The notes under the pieces: model-generated
Databases searched by the model: none
What the model was told of the DNA's origin: nothing
Seen by the model: only the letters and a program-made list of their open reading frames with translations
Shown here: positions 9,327 to 18,379 of the stretch, in pieces
How the letters are laid out: each line of letters starts with the position of its first letter
Numbering within the stretch: the stretch's first letter is position 1
Translations under genes and position numbers: made by a program
Source of the DNA: Luteirhabdus pelagi
Lineage (GTDB): Bacteria > Bacteroidota > Bacteroidia > Flavobacteriales > Flavobacteriaceae
Direction of reading: 5' to 3'
Length of the DNA: 64,000 bases
NCBI RefSeq assembly: GCF_016827595.1
Contig: NZ_JAECMS010000004.1
Coordinates: forward strand, 1-64,000

Positions 9327-10001
9327 CTACTCTTTGAAAAACGGAGCATACTGCTCTACCCTGAAGTCGATGGTAGTATAAGAAGGATCTACCGCCTTAC
9401 GCTCTTTATAGCTGGAAATACTACCCACTGCCATATTCGCTGCTCCGGAAGGTGCGATGAGGGATACTGTTTGAATGGCTCTTCTGCTTTGGGGCAATAT
9501 GAATTCGTATTGACGAGGAGATTTTTTTGATAATGTTTTTAATTGGAGCTTATAGCGTCGTGCCACCTTCCGAAAGAAATATTCAGGACCATTTTTGCTG
9601 TTACCTCCTGTAAATAATAAGGTAGCTACCGACGGGTGCTTCTCCAGAATCGAAATCAAATCCCGAAGTTCAACCTGCTGCATTCCAATATCGCTAGCAT
9701 CCACTTTCTGACGTTTTGCAGAAGCAACCATATCACAAATCCCTATACCTTCCTTAACTAGAAAATTTTTTCGTTGTGCTACAGCCTTATCGGTAGTTTC
9801 ATACTGAAGTTCGAGATCGAAAATTCGTTCTAGGATTGGCCATAACTGACCGTCGCGACTACCATAACAAAAATCGACATCCCCTTCCTTGAAATTCTGT
9901 GTTGTAAATCGAGGTGGTGGTAATGTTCCAACAATCAACTTCGTAGCATTTTCAGGAATGAAAGGCGGATATGGATGAATATGATGAAAGAAGTTCCTAA
10001 T
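9327..10001 (-). CDS. Uracil-DNA glycosylase family protein (unusual start)
   Basis: Belongs to the uracil-DNA glycosylase superfamily of base excision repair, judged from the GTLPPPRF strand-loop, CYGSRDGQLWPIL, ICDMV and LLFTGGNSKNGPEYFF. The homologous region clearly begins before the TTG at 9938: the codons upstream read FFHHIHPYPPFIPENATK. No ATG, GTG or TTG lies between the upstream in-frame stop and that segment; ATT at 9999-10001 is the only near-cognate codon, so the start given is tentative. The gene sits 11 bases after the yaaA stop and is probably translated from the same message. The exact substrate (uracil or other damaged bases) is not resolved. Confidence 0.75.
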   Translation of the reverse strand: MRNFFHHIHPYPPFIPENATKLIVGTLPPPRFTTQNFKEGDVDFCYGSRDGQLWPILERIFDLELQYETTDKAVAQRKNFLVKEGIGICDMVASAKRQKVDASDIGMQQVELRDLISILEKHPSVATLLFTGGNSKNGPEYFFRKVARRYKLQLKTLSKKSPRQYEFILPQSRRAIQTVSLIAPSGAANMAVGSISSYKERKAVDPSYTTIDFRVEQYAPFFKE

Positions 10002-10012
10002 ACTATACTATT

Positions 10013-10774
10013 TTATCGAACGAAAACCGGCTCTGATTCTTTTTCTGTATACTTTTCACTAAAGCCATACCCGTCATAATCGAAGCCTTTTACACCATCA
10101 AGTGAAGAAATATCTTTATCCATAATATAGCGAACCATACTTCCTCTTGCTTTCTTCGCATAAAAAGCAATCACCTTCAACTTTCCATTTTTGAAATCCT
10201 TGAATACTGGTGAAATAACTTGCACCTTCAATTTTTTTGTATGTACGCTTTTAAAGTATTCCTGACTGGCTAGATTCAGGAATAATTCATCTCGTTCCAA
10301 TTCATCATTCAAGAATTCGGTAATCTTGTCGCCCCAAAATTCATATAAATTATCGTTCCGCTGAATTTTCAAATCGGTTCCCATCTCTAATCGATAGGGC
10401 TGCATTAAGTCCAACGGACGAAGCACACCGTACATACCCGATAAAATTCGAAGGGTATCCTGTAAACGGTCTAATTTTTCGGTTGGTAACGAATATGCAT
10501 CCAAGCCATCGTATACATCGCCAGCGAACGCATAGATCGCAGCTCGAGCATTATGTTTGTCGAAAGGAGTAGAAAAATCCTTGTACCGCTGATAATTTAA
10601 ATCGGCTAACTTGTCGCTGATGCTCATCAGCTTAGAAAGTTCACTTTTTGTTTTTCGCTCTAGTTTTTTGTTCAAAGTTTCTGCTTCTTCCAAAAACTTC
10701 GGCTGTGTTCCTCTTGTAGTAGGGAGTTTGGATTCATAATCGAGAGTTTTTGCGGGAGAGACGACAATTTTCAT
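10013..10774 (-). CDS. yaaA: Peroxide stress protein YaaA
   Basis: UPF0246/YaaA family, which in E. coli lowers free iron under hydrogen peroxide stress and binds DNA. The N-terminal [38 protein letters not shown] and the C-terminal [13 protein letters not shown] segments match the family. The start is the ATG at 10774, where the family motif begins; an upstream extension of the frame is not conserved. It is 253 residues, the normal length. It is paired with a DNA glycosylase gene, which fits oxidative damage control. Confidence 0.93.
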   Translation of the reverse strand: MKIVVSPAKTLDYESKLPTTRGTQPKFLEEAETLNKKLERKTKSELSKLMSISDKLADLNYQRYKDFSTPFDKHNARAAIYAFAGDVYDGLDAYSLPTEKLDRLQDTLRILSGMYGVLRPLDLMQPYRLEMGTDLKIQRNDNLYEFWGDKITEFLNDELERDELFLNLASQEYFKSVHTKKLKVQVISPVFKDFKNGKLKVIAFYAKKARGSMVRYIMDKDISSLDGVKGFDYDGYGFSEKYTEKESEPVFVR

Positions 10775-10934
10775 TTTTCTTTCTTTTCTTTCAAAAATAA
10801 TGGATTTCCTTAGATCTATTAGGTTTAACGCTATCGATAACTTCAAAAGCATCATAAAATCGAATTATGCCTCCTCCCCAACAAAAATTATTTCTGTACC
10901 TTTTATCAAAATTCCTAAATATAATTTTATCACT

Positions 10935-12683
10935 ATGAAAAAATCACTACTCTATTGCGCTACTTTATTAGTAGGCTTCGGTTCCTTTGGCCAATCCATA
11001 GGAAAAAAAGCAAGTCTTACCGAAACTGGAGAAATCGTTACCGAAGCGGTAGAAATACCCTCCATTTTACAGGAGCGCTCCGGTGCCGCAGCACCATTGT
11101 TTACCTTCGGTCGTCCTGCAAATCCTACCATTAAAAACTCGCGCGGTGCAACCCTTGCCGATGTTGATGGCGACGGTGTTGAAGAAATTCTCTACGGAAT
11201 GGATACAAAACTATTCGCTATTGAGGGAGATGGTTCCATTTTATGGGAAAAGGATGTACTCGGACCCGTTCTTCTTCCCCCAAGTGTCGCAGATCTTGAC
11301 GATGACGGAAACCCTGAAGTTATTGTTAATACAGGATATCCAACAACTGTCGGTCGGATATATGTTGTTGAAGGAGCTAGTGGTGCAGACCTCAGTGGAT
11401 GGCCATTGAATTTTAACGACAATTGGATGATAAGCGCTCCTGCTATTGCCGATGTTGACGATGATGGCGCATTGGAGATAGTCACTTGCGAACGTGCCGG
11501 AAGTACCGAAGGGTATGTACACGTATTGCGCTTGGACGGAACGGAACTAAATGCCAATTGGCCAGTACAGTTTAATGCCACCCCTGCTTTCACTCCTTCG
11601 ATTGGCGATATCGATAACGATGGAACAAAAGATATTGTAATCGCAACCTCTTCCACTGGCATGTATGCTTATGATGCTAATGGAACATTGTTAAGTGGTT
11701 TTCCATTGGCTGACCCAAACGTTAGATACTCCTACCAATCGCCTATTTTAGTCGATTTAGATGCTGACGAAACACTTGAAATCGTGGGCACTAATCACGG
11801 TGATTCTCCTGGATTCTATGTGCTAAATCACGATGCGACGTATTATCCCGGTTGGCCCATTGCAACCTCTGGATGGACCTACTCCCCTCCTACTGTGGTC
11901 GATTTGGAAGATGATGGCACATACGAATTGTTTATGGCCGATCGAAATACCAGCGGCGATGGCAGCCCACTACCTACAATATATGGCTTAACCCCTGATG
12001 GAATGGATTTACCCGATTTTCCTATTTCAAAATATGGCGGAAATGAAGGTGTATTGACTATTGCCGACATCACAAACGATGGCGTCATGGAAATTCTTTT
12101 CTCTAGCACGTTGGTCGATGGCGACGGCTTTGGATATTTACACGCCTATTCTGTGGATGGCAGCGGGGAAGTCCCTGGCTTCCCATTGCGCCCGAAGGGC
12201 TTTACATTTTTGAACGGAGCTGTGGTGGGTGATGTAGATGACGATGGCCAAATGGATATTACGGTAAACAGTTATACGCAAACATTCGGAGCAAGCATCG
12301 ATTCTACCTTTATTAATGTGTATGGTTTGAATGTGCCGTATAGTGAAGATGCTATCCTTAGCAATGGATACAAAGGAAGCAATACTCGCGATGGTCTTAT
12401 AGGTGAAGAGGAATTATCAGTTTCTAATGAAGTTTTTGCAAATGGCCTCTCCATTTCTCCTAATCCCTCCGAAGGCATGCTTCGTATTGAAAGTGAAATC
12501 AATATTGAAAATGGCTCTATTTCAATCCTGAACGTAGAAGGCAAAAAATTGTTTACCGAAGCCCTTTCCCTTTCTCCTTTTGAAGCGAAATCGCTACAGT
12601 TGAATGCACTTAGCAGCGGACTCTATTTTATTTCTATTTCGAATGGAACAAATAAGAAGACTTTTAAATGGGTGAAGCGGTAG
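10935..12683 (+). CDS. T9SS type A secreted FG-GAP/VCBS repeat protein
   Basis: 582 residues from ATG 10935. A signal peptide (MKKSLLYCATLLVGFGSFGQ) is followed by about seven FG-GAP/VCBS blades, recognisable by repeated calcium-binding loops of the D(V/L/I)DxDGxxEI type (DVDGDGVEEI, DLDDDGNPEV, DVDDDGALEI, DIDNDGTKDI), which fold as an integrin-like beta-propeller. The C terminus carries a T9SS type A sorting domain (ISPNPSEG...SGLYFISISN...FKWVKR). It is exported to the cell surface or medium. No enzyme motif is visible; binding is inferred. A weak -7 element lies near 10897. Confidence 0.9.
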   Translation: MKKSLLYCATLLVGFGSFGQSIGKKASLTETGEIVTEAVEIPSILQERSGAAAPLFTFGRPANPTIKNSRGATLADVDGDGVEEILYGMDTKLFAIEGDGSILWEKDVLGPVLLPPSVADLDDDGNPEVIVNTGYPTTVGRIYVVEGASGADLSGWPLNFNDNWMISAPAIADVDDDGALEIVTCERAGSTEGYVHVLRLDGTELNANWPVQFNATPAFTPSIGDIDNDGTKDIVIATSSTGMYAYDANGTLLSGFPLADPNVRYSYQSPILVDLDADETLEIVGTNHGDSPGFYVLNHDATYYPGWPIATSGWTYSPPTVVDLEDDGTYELFMADRNTSGDGSPLPTIYGLTPDGMDLPDFPISKYGGNEGVLTIADITNDGVMEILFSSTLVDGDGFGYLHAYSVDGSGEVPGFPLRPKGFTFLNGAVVGDVDDDGQMDITVNSYTQTFGASIDSTFINVYGLNVPYSEDAILSNGYKGSNTRDGLIGEEELSVSNEVFANGLSISPNPSEGMLRIESEINIENGSISILNVEGKKLFTEALSLSPFEAKSLQLNALSSGLYFISISNGTNKKTFKWVKR

Positions 12684-12702
12684 ACATTCATACAAATAAG
12701 TA

Positions 12703-12730
12703 AAAAGCCGAGTGGTACCACTCGGCTTTT
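12703..12730. terminator. Bidirectional terminator
   Basis: Perfect 28-base inverted repeat centred on GGTACC, with GCCGAGTGG arms and A/T tracts on both sides. It serves the two convergent genes. Confidence 0.93.
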
Positions 12731-12731
12731 T

Positions 12732-13772
12732 TTAGTCGATTACGTGTTTTGAATAATTTCGCCATTTATCCAAGCAAGCTTCAATATCGTCTGGAACGGG
12801 GCACTCGAAACTCATTTTCTTTCCAGTTTCAGGATGCTCAAATCCCAAGGTTCTTGCATGAAGAGCCTGCCGTGGCAAAACCTTGAAACAATTGTCCACA
12901 AATTGTTTGTATTTGCTGAAATGGGTTCCTTTCAGAATTCTATCACCACCGTATCGTTCATCGTTGAACAACGTATGGCCGATATGCTTCATATGCACTC
13001 GAATTTGATGGGTCCGTCCGGTTTCCAGTCGGCAAGAAACTAAGGTTACATATCCTAATCGCTCCAATACCTTATAATGTGTTACCGCATGTTTTCCACG
13101 CTCTTCTTCCTCTTCATCGAAAACCGTATTCTGCAATCTGTTTTTAGGGTGACGCCCGATATTTCCTTCAATGGTTCCTTCATCATCTTCAACATTTCCC
13201 CATACCAAAGCAATGTATTCTCGTTCGGAAGTCTTGTTGAAAAACTGTTTTGAAAGATGTGCCATAGCCTCTTCGGTCTTCGCTACGACCAATAAGCCAC
13301 TCGTATCCTTATCAATTCTGTGGACCAGTCCAGGTCGATTACTGCTGTTATTCGGAAGGTTGTCAAAATGAAAGGTTAGCGCATTAATCAACGTACCGCT
13401 ATAATTTCCATGACCTGGGTGTACCACCATTCCGGCAGGTTTATTTACTACCAGAAGCGCGTCATCTTCATATATAATATCGAGTGGAATATCTTCTGGA
13501 ACCAATAGATATTCGTAGGGTGGGTGCTCGAAAAGCACTTGCACCACATCGCCCGGCTTCACCTTATAGTTCTGTTTAACGACCGCTTCGTTTACATGAA
13601 TGTTGCCATCTTTCGCTGCTTTCTGAATCTTATTTCGCGTCACGTTTTCAACTCTATTCATCAAAAACTTATCGACACGCAACGGGTTTTGCCCTTTATC
13701 GGCAATAAAGCGGTAATGTTCATATAAATCATCATTACCGTCATTATCCTCTATCTGTGGATTATTGCTCAT
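12732..13772 (-). CDS. RluD-family pseudouridine synthase
   Basis: Makes pseudouridine in large-subunit rRNA. An S4 RNA-binding domain (about 30-85: RVDKFL...GDVVQVL) precedes the RluA-type catalytic domain with HRIDKDTSG, catalytic Asp154. The C-terminal QIRVHMKHIGHTLFNDERYGG and ARTLGFEHP motifs are in place. The 346 residues and the S4 domain favour RluD over RluA. Its start overlaps the end of the PASTA gene (13762-13772), so the two are translationally coupled. Confidence 0.92.
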   Translation of the reverse strand: MSNNPQIEDNDGNDDLYEHYRFIADKGQNPLRVDKFLMNRVENVTRNKIQKAAKDGNIHVNEAVVKQNYKVKPGDVVQVLFEHPPYEYLLVPEDIPLDIIYEDDALLVVNKPAGMVVHPGHGNYSGTLINALTFHFDNLPNNSSNRPGLVHRIDKDTSGLLVVAKTEEAMAHLSKQFFNKTSEREYIALVWGNVEDDEGTIEGNIGRHPKNRLQNTVFDEEEEERGKHAVTHYKVLERLGYVTLVSCRLETGRTHQIRVHMKHIGHTLFNDERYGGDRILKGTHFSKYKQFVDNCFKVLPRQALHARTLGFEHPETGKKMSFECPVPDDIEACLDKWRNYSKHVID

Positions 13773-14385
13773 TATCTATAGTTTCCGATTCATCTTCACC
13801 TTCAGTACTGCCATCATCGTCGATATCATTAACACGGTTCAAGGACTGATCGCCCACAATTAAATCGATTACCGATGTTTTCTGAAGTTCTTCCCCTGGA
13901 TTCAACTTTTCACCCTTGTACCGCATTTCCTTCACCTGATCGCTAATATCGGGACGATAACTAATCTTTCCGATTTCAAAACCGGTAGCTAGAAGCGTTG
14001 GTTCTGCTTGACGCAAGGTTTTTCCTGTAACATCTGGAACCGGAACTTTTCGATAGCCCGATGGGTTTAAGTACAGATAAATCTTTCTGTCCTCTTTAAC
14101 GTATTTGCCTGCTTTCGGTATCTGTTCAATAACCGAATACTTAGGAAAATCGGGATTGTAATTCGCCGAGTCGAGGATTTCATACCGAAGATCGAATTCG
14201 TCCAGCTTCTGTTCAACTAAGTCCAATGAAAGCTTGGAAAGGCTCGGCACCTCGATGCGCTCTCCGTGATTTGTTGTCGACTTCAACCACCACATCACCA
14301 AGAAACTCAATACAATCAAAGCCACAATGGCCAATAACAACTGCTTTAAAAAAGCCTTGGTGAAGAGAAACCTGAAAAAAGTCAT
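13762..14385 (-). CDS. PASTA domain membrane protein
   Basis: 207 residues from ATG 14385. One transmembrane segment (about 13-35) is followed by PASTA-type repeats (IEVPSLSKLSLDLVEQKLDE..., VPVPDVTGKTLRQAE...), then an acidic tail rich in Asp and Glu. PASTA domains bind peptidoglycan fragments in kinases and penicillin-binding proteins; here no kinase is attached. It overlaps the pseudouridine synthase start and lies divergent from ddl, which makes a cell-wall role plausible. Confidence 0.88.
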   Translation of the reverse strand: MTFFRFLFTKAFLKQLLLAIVALIVLSFLVMWWLKSTTNHGERIEVPSLSKLSLDLVEQKLDEFDLRYEILDSANYNPDFPKYSVIEQIPKAGKYVKEDRKIYLYLNPSGYRKVPVPDVTGKTLRQAEPTLLATGFEIGKISYRPDISDQVKEMRYKGEKLNPGEELQKTSVIDLIVGDQSLNRVNDIDDDGSTEGEDESETIDNEQ

Positions 14386-14417
14386 ACAGTAAGGGTTAAA
14401 GGACAAAAATAAAAAAC

Positions 14418-14425
14418 CAAAGGTA
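14418..14425 (-). promoter_or_regulatory. -7 promoter element for the PASTA-rluD operon
   Basis: TACCTTTG on the - strand matches TAnnTTTG and lies 32 bases upstream of the PASTA start. It sits back to back with the ddl promoter. Confidence 0.65.
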
Positions 14426-14447
14426 CTATCTTTCGCGTGTTTAGTGA

Positions 14448-14455
14448 TATTTTTG
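14448..14455 (+). promoter_or_regulatory. -7 promoter element for ddl
   Basis: TATTTTTG matches TAnnTTTG and lies 26 bases before the ATG at 14482. A weaker TATCTTTC occurs at 14427. Confidence 0.55.
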
Positions 14456-14481
14456 TTAAACGAATTGAAACCAGGTTTGGT

Positions 14482-15468
14482 ATGAAGAAACTCAATGTAT
14501 TTGTCGCCATGGGCGGGTATTCTAGCGAATACGAAATCTCTATGAACAGCGGAACGGTGGTTTGCGGAGCTCTCGATAGTGAAAAGTATCGTGTTTTTCC
14601 TATCCATATCTTGGAAAAGGGGTGGGAATATGCTCCTTCGGAAGGTGAGAAAATTCCAGTCGACAAAGCTGATTTTAGCGTTACGGTGGAAGGCGAAAAG
14701 CACAAACCTGATGTAATTTTTAACTGTATTCACGGCACCCCTGGTGAAGACGGGTATTTACAGGCCTATTGGAAGTTACTGGGTATTCCACAAACCAGTT
14801 GCGAGTATTATCCTGCAGCGCTCAGTTTCAATAAGCGCGATACCTTATCGGTATTGAAACAGTTTGGGGTAGAATGCGCCAATTCTTATTATGTGAACAA
14901 AGGCACAGAGTATGATGTTGAAGAAATCGTAAAGAAGGTAGGATTACCGTGTTTCGTGAAACCGAACCGATCTGGTTCCAGTTTTGGTATTAGTAAGGTG
15001 AAGGAGATGAATGATATGGATGCGGCTATCGAAAAAGCTTTTGAGGAAGACACTGAAGTATTGATAGAAACCGGCCTCAATGGGATGGAGGTTCAAGTAG
15101 GCGTTTACAGACATGATGGTGAAGTAATTGCACTCCCTCCCACCGAAATCGTATCCAAAAATGAATTCTTTGATTATGAAGCGAAATATTTAGGGGCCTC
15201 AGAAGAGATAACCCCGGCACGCATTTCAGAGAAGGAAACGCGAATGTTGCAAACACAAGCAATAAAAATCTACCGCTTGCTTAATATGAAGGGAATTACC
15301 CGTAGCGATTTTATTTTGGTGAAGGGAAAACCGTATTTCATTGAGTTGAATAGTAATCCTGGCCTTTCGACTGAAAGTATCGTACCACAACAGGTGCGTG
15401 AAGCAGGACTAACGTTGAAGGAATTCTTTAGCGTACTGATTGATGAGGCATTGAATCTAGGAGTCTAG
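14482..15468 (+). CDS. ddl: D-alanine--D-alanine ligase
   Basis: Joins two D-Ala with ATP for peptidoglycan precursors in the cytoplasm. ATP-grasp features are present: the GGYSSEYEIS N-terminal loop, HGTPGEDG, CFVKPNRSGSSFGISKV, and the metal site FIELNSNPGLS near the C terminus. It is 328 residues from ATG 14482; the longer frame is not conserved. Its last codons and stop lie inside the first copies of an 8-base tandem repeat, so the C-terminal NLGV is written by the repeat. Confidence 0.95.
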   Translation: MKKLNVFVAMGGYSSEYEISMNSGTVVCGALDSEKYRVFPIHILEKGWEYAPSEGEKIPVDKADFSVTVEGEKHKPDVIFNCIHGTPGEDGYLQAYWKLLGIPQTSCEYYPAALSFNKRDTLSVLKQFGVECANSYYVNKGTEYDVEEIVKKVGLPCFVKPNRSGSSFGISKVKEMNDMDAAIEKAFEEDTEVLIETGLNGMEVQVGVYRHDGEVIALPPTEIVSKNEFFDYEAKYLGASEEITPARISEKETRMLQTQAIKIYRLLNMKGITRSDFILVKGKPYFIELNSNPGLSTESIVPQQVREAGLTLKEFFSVLIDEALNLGV

Positions 15469-15507
15469 GAGTCTAGGAGTCTAGGAGTCTAGGAGTCTAG
15501 GAGTCTA
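15457..15507. repeat. Tandem array 1, CTAGGAGT x6
   Basis: Six perfect consecutive copies of an 8-base unit (15457-15504) followed by a partial copy. The ddl stop codon TAG is supplied by the second unit. Confidence 0.97.
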
Positions 15508-15572
15508 AAGGCTATAAATTTTGCACATGACTATTGACTTTTGGAATTTGGAGCTTGGGAATTGGGGTTTGC

Positions 15573-15655
15573 GTGAACGGTAAACGGTGAACGGTAAACG
15601 GTGAACGGTGAACGGTGAACGGTGAACCTGCCTAGCAGGCGGTGAACGGTGAATT
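15573..15655. repeat. Tandem array 2, 7-base GTGAACG/GTAAACG units
   Basis: Eight consecutive heptamers (GTGAACG, with GTAAACG at units 2 and 4), then a 13-base insert containing the small palindrome CCTGC-CTA-GCAGG, then two more units. Confidence 0.95.
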
Positions 15656-15711
15656 AAGCAAAATTTATACAAAAATGCTGAAAGCCACATTTCTACTCCA
15701 TACTTCTAGCA

Positions 15712-15771
15712 ACTAAAGACTATAGACTATAGACTATAGACTATAGACTACAGACTACAGACTACAGACTA
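15712..15771. repeat. Tandem array 3, 7-base ACTATAG/ACTACAG units
   Basis: One ACTAAAG, four ACTATAG and three ACTACAG units in a row, then a partial copy. Variant units are grouped rather than mixed, as expected from slippage. Confidence 0.95.
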
Positions 15772-15818
15772 ATTTATAGTACTTTCCGAATTCCTTGGTA
15801 TCTTATTGAAGATATTAC

Positions 15819-15826
15819 TATCTTTC
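15819..15826 (+). promoter_or_regulatory. -7 promoter-like element immediately before coaD
   Basis: TATCTTTC lies only 4 bases before the coaD ATG, so a transcript from it would be essentially leaderless. Confidence 0.5.
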
Positions 15827-15830
15827 CCCT

Positions 15831-16283
15831 ATGGCACAACGCGCTGTTTTTCCGGGTTCCTTCGATCCTATCACAATAGGACATATCGACATCATAGAAC
15901 GAGCACTTCCATTGTTTGATGAAGTCGTTATAGCCATTGGGGTGAATGCCGCCAAGAAATATCGATGGTCGCTTGAAGAACGAAAGCGTTTTATCGAGAA
16001 AGCCTTCAAGGATGAAGATACTGTGAAGGTAATGACCTACGAAGGACTTACCACCGATTTTTGTAAAAATATCGAAGCCGACTACATTGTTCGGGGAGTA
16101 CGAAATTCAAACGATTTCATTTACGAGCAAACCATTGCCCAAGCCAATAAGGAGAATTTTGGTGTTGAAAGTATCTTTTTGACAGCATCTCCAGCGGTTG
16201 CCTATATTTCCTCCTCCATTGTACGTGATATAGAGCGGAACGGTGGGGATTATTCCAAATTGGTTCCAAAATCGGTATCATAA
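15831..16283 (+). CDS. coaD: Pantetheine-phosphate adenylyltransferase
   Basis: Transfers AMP from ATP to 4'-phosphopantetheine, the penultimate step of coenzyme A synthesis. The nucleotidyltransferase signature PGSFDPITIGH (residues 8-18, with the TxGH box) and the YISSSIVRDIERNGGD segment are clear. It is 150 residues, normal for the family. The ATG follows a promoter-like element after 4 bases. The gene stands alone between the tandem-repeat spacer and a terminator. Confidence 0.95.
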   Translation: MAQRAVFPGSFDPITIGHIDIIERALPLFDEVVIAIGVNAAKKYRWSLEERKRFIEKAFKDEDTVKVMTYEGLTTDFCKNIEADYIVRGVRNSNDFIYEQTIAQANKENFGVESIFLTASPAVAYISSSIVRDIERNGGDYSKLVPKSVS

Positions 16284-16285
16284 AA

Positions 16286-16315
16286 AAATCCCTTCCAGTT
16301 TCCTGAAAGGGATTT
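16286..16315. terminator. Bidirectional terminator between coaD and rpsT
   Basis: A 13-base stem with one mismatch (AAATCCCTT arm) around a TTTC loop, flanked by A and T runs. Confidence 0.85.
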
Positions 16316-16335
16316 CTAATTCATTAAGAAAAATC

Positions 16336-16587
16336 TTATAGCGACTGAACGTGTTTCGCCAACTGCGACTTAAGGTTCGCTGCTTTATTATCGTGAATAA
16401 CGTTGTTCTTTGCCAACTTATCCAACATAGACATTACCTCAGGAAGTTTTTTCTCAGCTTCTTTCTTGTCTGTCATTTCCTGCAAATTGCGCATCGCATT
16501 ACGTGTAGTCTTATGCTGATAGCGATTGCGAAGGCGCTTCTTTTCGTTGCTCCTTACTCTCTTTAATGCTGACTGGTGATTCGCCAT
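16336..16587 (-). CDS. rpsT: 30S ribosomal protein S20
   Basis: 83-residue basic protein that binds 16S rRNA in the small subunit. MANHQSALKRVRSNEKKRLRN and the C-terminal KAANLKSQLAKHV match the family over its whole length. It lies just downstream of tRNA-Glu on the same strand and may share its transcript. Confidence 0.97.
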   Translation of the reverse strand: MANHQSALKRVRSNEKKRLRNRYQHKTTRNAMRNLQEMTDKKEAEKKLPEVMSMLDKLAKNNVIHDNKAANLKSQLAKHVQSL

Positions 16588-16608
16588 TTTTCTTTTCTTA
16601 TTTGTTTG

Positions 16609-16680
16609 TAGCCCGTAGGGGAATCGAACCCCTGTTACCAGGATGAAAACCTGGCGTCCTAACCCCTAGACGAACGGGCC
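16609..16680 (-). tRNA. tRNA-Glu (TTC)
   Basis: 72 bases on the - strand. The acceptor arm GGCCCGT pairs with ACGGGCT (G-U at the end), the anticodon stem CCAGG/CCTGG holds loop TTTTCAT with anticodon TTC, and the T arm is AGGGG-TTCGATT-CCCCT. The discriminator is A and no CCA is encoded. Confidence 0.97.
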
Positions 16681-16799
16681 ATTGTTTTTCAATTGCGGAC
16701 CTGCCCGACACTCAATTTTAATTTATGTCGTTCAGGCGGGTGCAAAAATACAACACTTTTTGAATACTCCAAACGGTATCAAACTTTTTTTTGAAAATT

Positions 16800-18275
16800 T
16801 TAATACGCCTTCGCAAACAGCACTCTTTGGGATGAAGGTTTCCCTGTAACCATACAGCTTCCCGTGTCCTTTGAACCCTCTAGAGGAATACATCGAATGG
16901 TTGCTTTGGTTTCATTTTTAATACGTTCTTCCGTTGCGGATGTTCCATCCCAATGTGCGGATATAAATCCACCTTTATCTTTTAAAACTTTCTTGAAATC
17001 TTCATATGAATCGACTTCCGTTGTATGCGCTTCACGATAGTGCTTCGCTTTTTCAAAAAGAACCGATTGAATATCTTCCATCAAAAGTTTCACTTTTTCG
17101 ACTACTTCAGTTTGCGGAATAAATTCCTTCGTTAGCGTGTCGCGACGAGCGAGTTCGACCGTTCCTTTTTCAACATCTTTGGGACCAATCGCAATACGCA
17201 CAGGTACCCCCTTCAACTCATATTCATTAAACTTCCAGCCAGGTTTATGGGTATCACGGTCGTCAAATTTCACACGTAATCCTTCCCTTCTCAACTGCTG
17301 CTGTAATTCTTTCGCAACTTTCGACACCATCTCAAATTGTTCTTCACTCCTATAAATAGGCACAATAACAACTTGATCGGGTGCTAAATTTGGAGGCAAC
17401 ACCAATCCGTTATCATCGCTATGCGTCATAATCAATGCACCCATTAATCGCGTTGACACACCCCAAGAAGTAGCCCAAACATGTTCCAAGCCTCCTTCTT
17501 TTGTGGCATACTTCACATCGAACGCCTTCGCAAAGTTCTGCCCTAAAAAGTGAGAAGTTCCTGCCTGTAACGCCTTTCCATCCTGCATTAAGGCTTCAAT
17601 ACAATAGGTTTCCAACGCCCCAGCAAAGCGTTCACTTTCCGTCTTCAACCCTTTTACAACGGGAACCGCCATAAAGTTTTCAGCGAACTCGGCATACACA
17701 TTCATCATCTGCTCAGCTTCTGCAATTGCCTCTTTTTCCGTCGCATGGGCAGTATGACCTTCCTGCCATAGGAATTCAGCAGTTCTTAAAAATAAGCGCG
17801 TACGCATTTCCCAGCGTACCACATTTGCCCATTGGTTCACCAAAATCGGTAAATCGCGATAGGACTGTATCCATTTTCTATACGTATCCCAGATAATAGT
17901 CTCCGAAGTAGGCCGAACGATTAACTCCTCCTCCAATTTCGCTTCAGGATCGACAACGATACCCTTGCCATCTTCATCATTCTTTAGTCGATAATGGGTA
18001 ACCACTGCACATTCCTTTGCAAATCCATCTACATGGCTTGCTTCCTTACTGAAATAGGATTTAGGAATAAACAGCGGAAAATAAGCATTTTGATGCCCCG
18101 TTTCCTTAAACATTCTATCCAACTCGGCTTGCATTCTCTCCCAAATGGCAAAGCCATACGGTTTGATAACCATACAGCCGCGAACACCTGAGTTTTCAGC
18201 AAGGTCTGCATTGATTACCAAGTCGTTATACCACTTTGAATAATCCTCTTTTCTAGGGGTTAAGTTTTTAGCCAT
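16800..18275 (-). CDS. proS: Prolyl-tRNA synthetase
   Basis: Charges tRNA-Pro in the cytoplasm. At 491 residues it is the short, eukaryote/archaeal-like type without the inserted editing domain. Class II motifs are visible: the RPTSETI block, [24 protein letters not shown] (motif 2), and [22 protein letters not shown] in the anticodon-binding region. The C terminus ends FAKAY, as usual for this type. The start at ATG 18275 follows a TAGTTTTG promoter element. Confidence 0.96.
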   Translation of the reverse strand: MAKNLTPRKEDYSKWYNDLVINADLAENSGVRGCMVIKPYGFAIWERMQAELDRMFKETGHQNAYFPLFIPKSYFSKEASHVDGFAKECAVVTHYRLKNDEDGKGIVVDPEAKLEEELIVRPTSETIIWDTYRKWIQSYRDLPILVNQWANVVRWEMRTRLFLRTAEFLWQEGHTAHATEKEAIAEAEQMMNVYAEFAENFMAVPVVKGLKTESERFAGALETYCIEALMQDGKALQAGTSHFLGQNFAKAFDVKYATKEGGLEHVWATSWGVSTRLMGALIMTHSDDNGLVLPPNLAPDQVVIVPIYRSEEQFEMVSKVAKELQQQLRREGLRVKFDDRDTHKPGWKFNEYELKGVPVRIAIGPKDVEKGTVELARRDTLTKEFIPQTEVVEKVKLLMEDIQSVLFEKAKHYREAHTTEVDSYEDFKKVLKDKGGFISAHWDGTSATEERIKNETKATIRCIPLEGSKDTGSCMVTGKPSSQRVLFAKAY

Positions 18276-18332
18276 ATACTAGGGTTTGGCACAGATGTTG
18301 TGACTTATTACGCGATAGTTAGTTTGTCTCGA

Positions 18333-18340
18333 CAAAACTA
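18333..18340 (-). promoter_or_regulatory. -7 promoter element of proS
   Basis: TAGTTTTG on the - strand matches TAnnTTTG, 57 bases upstream of the start codon. Confidence 0.55.
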
Positions 18341-18379
18341 GTTATTTTTATAAAGTCCAACAATTTAAATACCGCAGTT

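Noticed and set aside
14437..14481. Upstream extension of ddl
   Set aside because: The extension covers the promoter element at 14448-14455, and family similarity starts at the ATG 14482.
15505..15690. 61-residue open frame across the tandem repeats
   Set aside because: Its sequence is mostly translated heptamer repeat, without a promoter or family match.
15457..15771. CRISPR array
   Set aside because: Units are 7-8 bases without spacers; these are simple tandem repeats.
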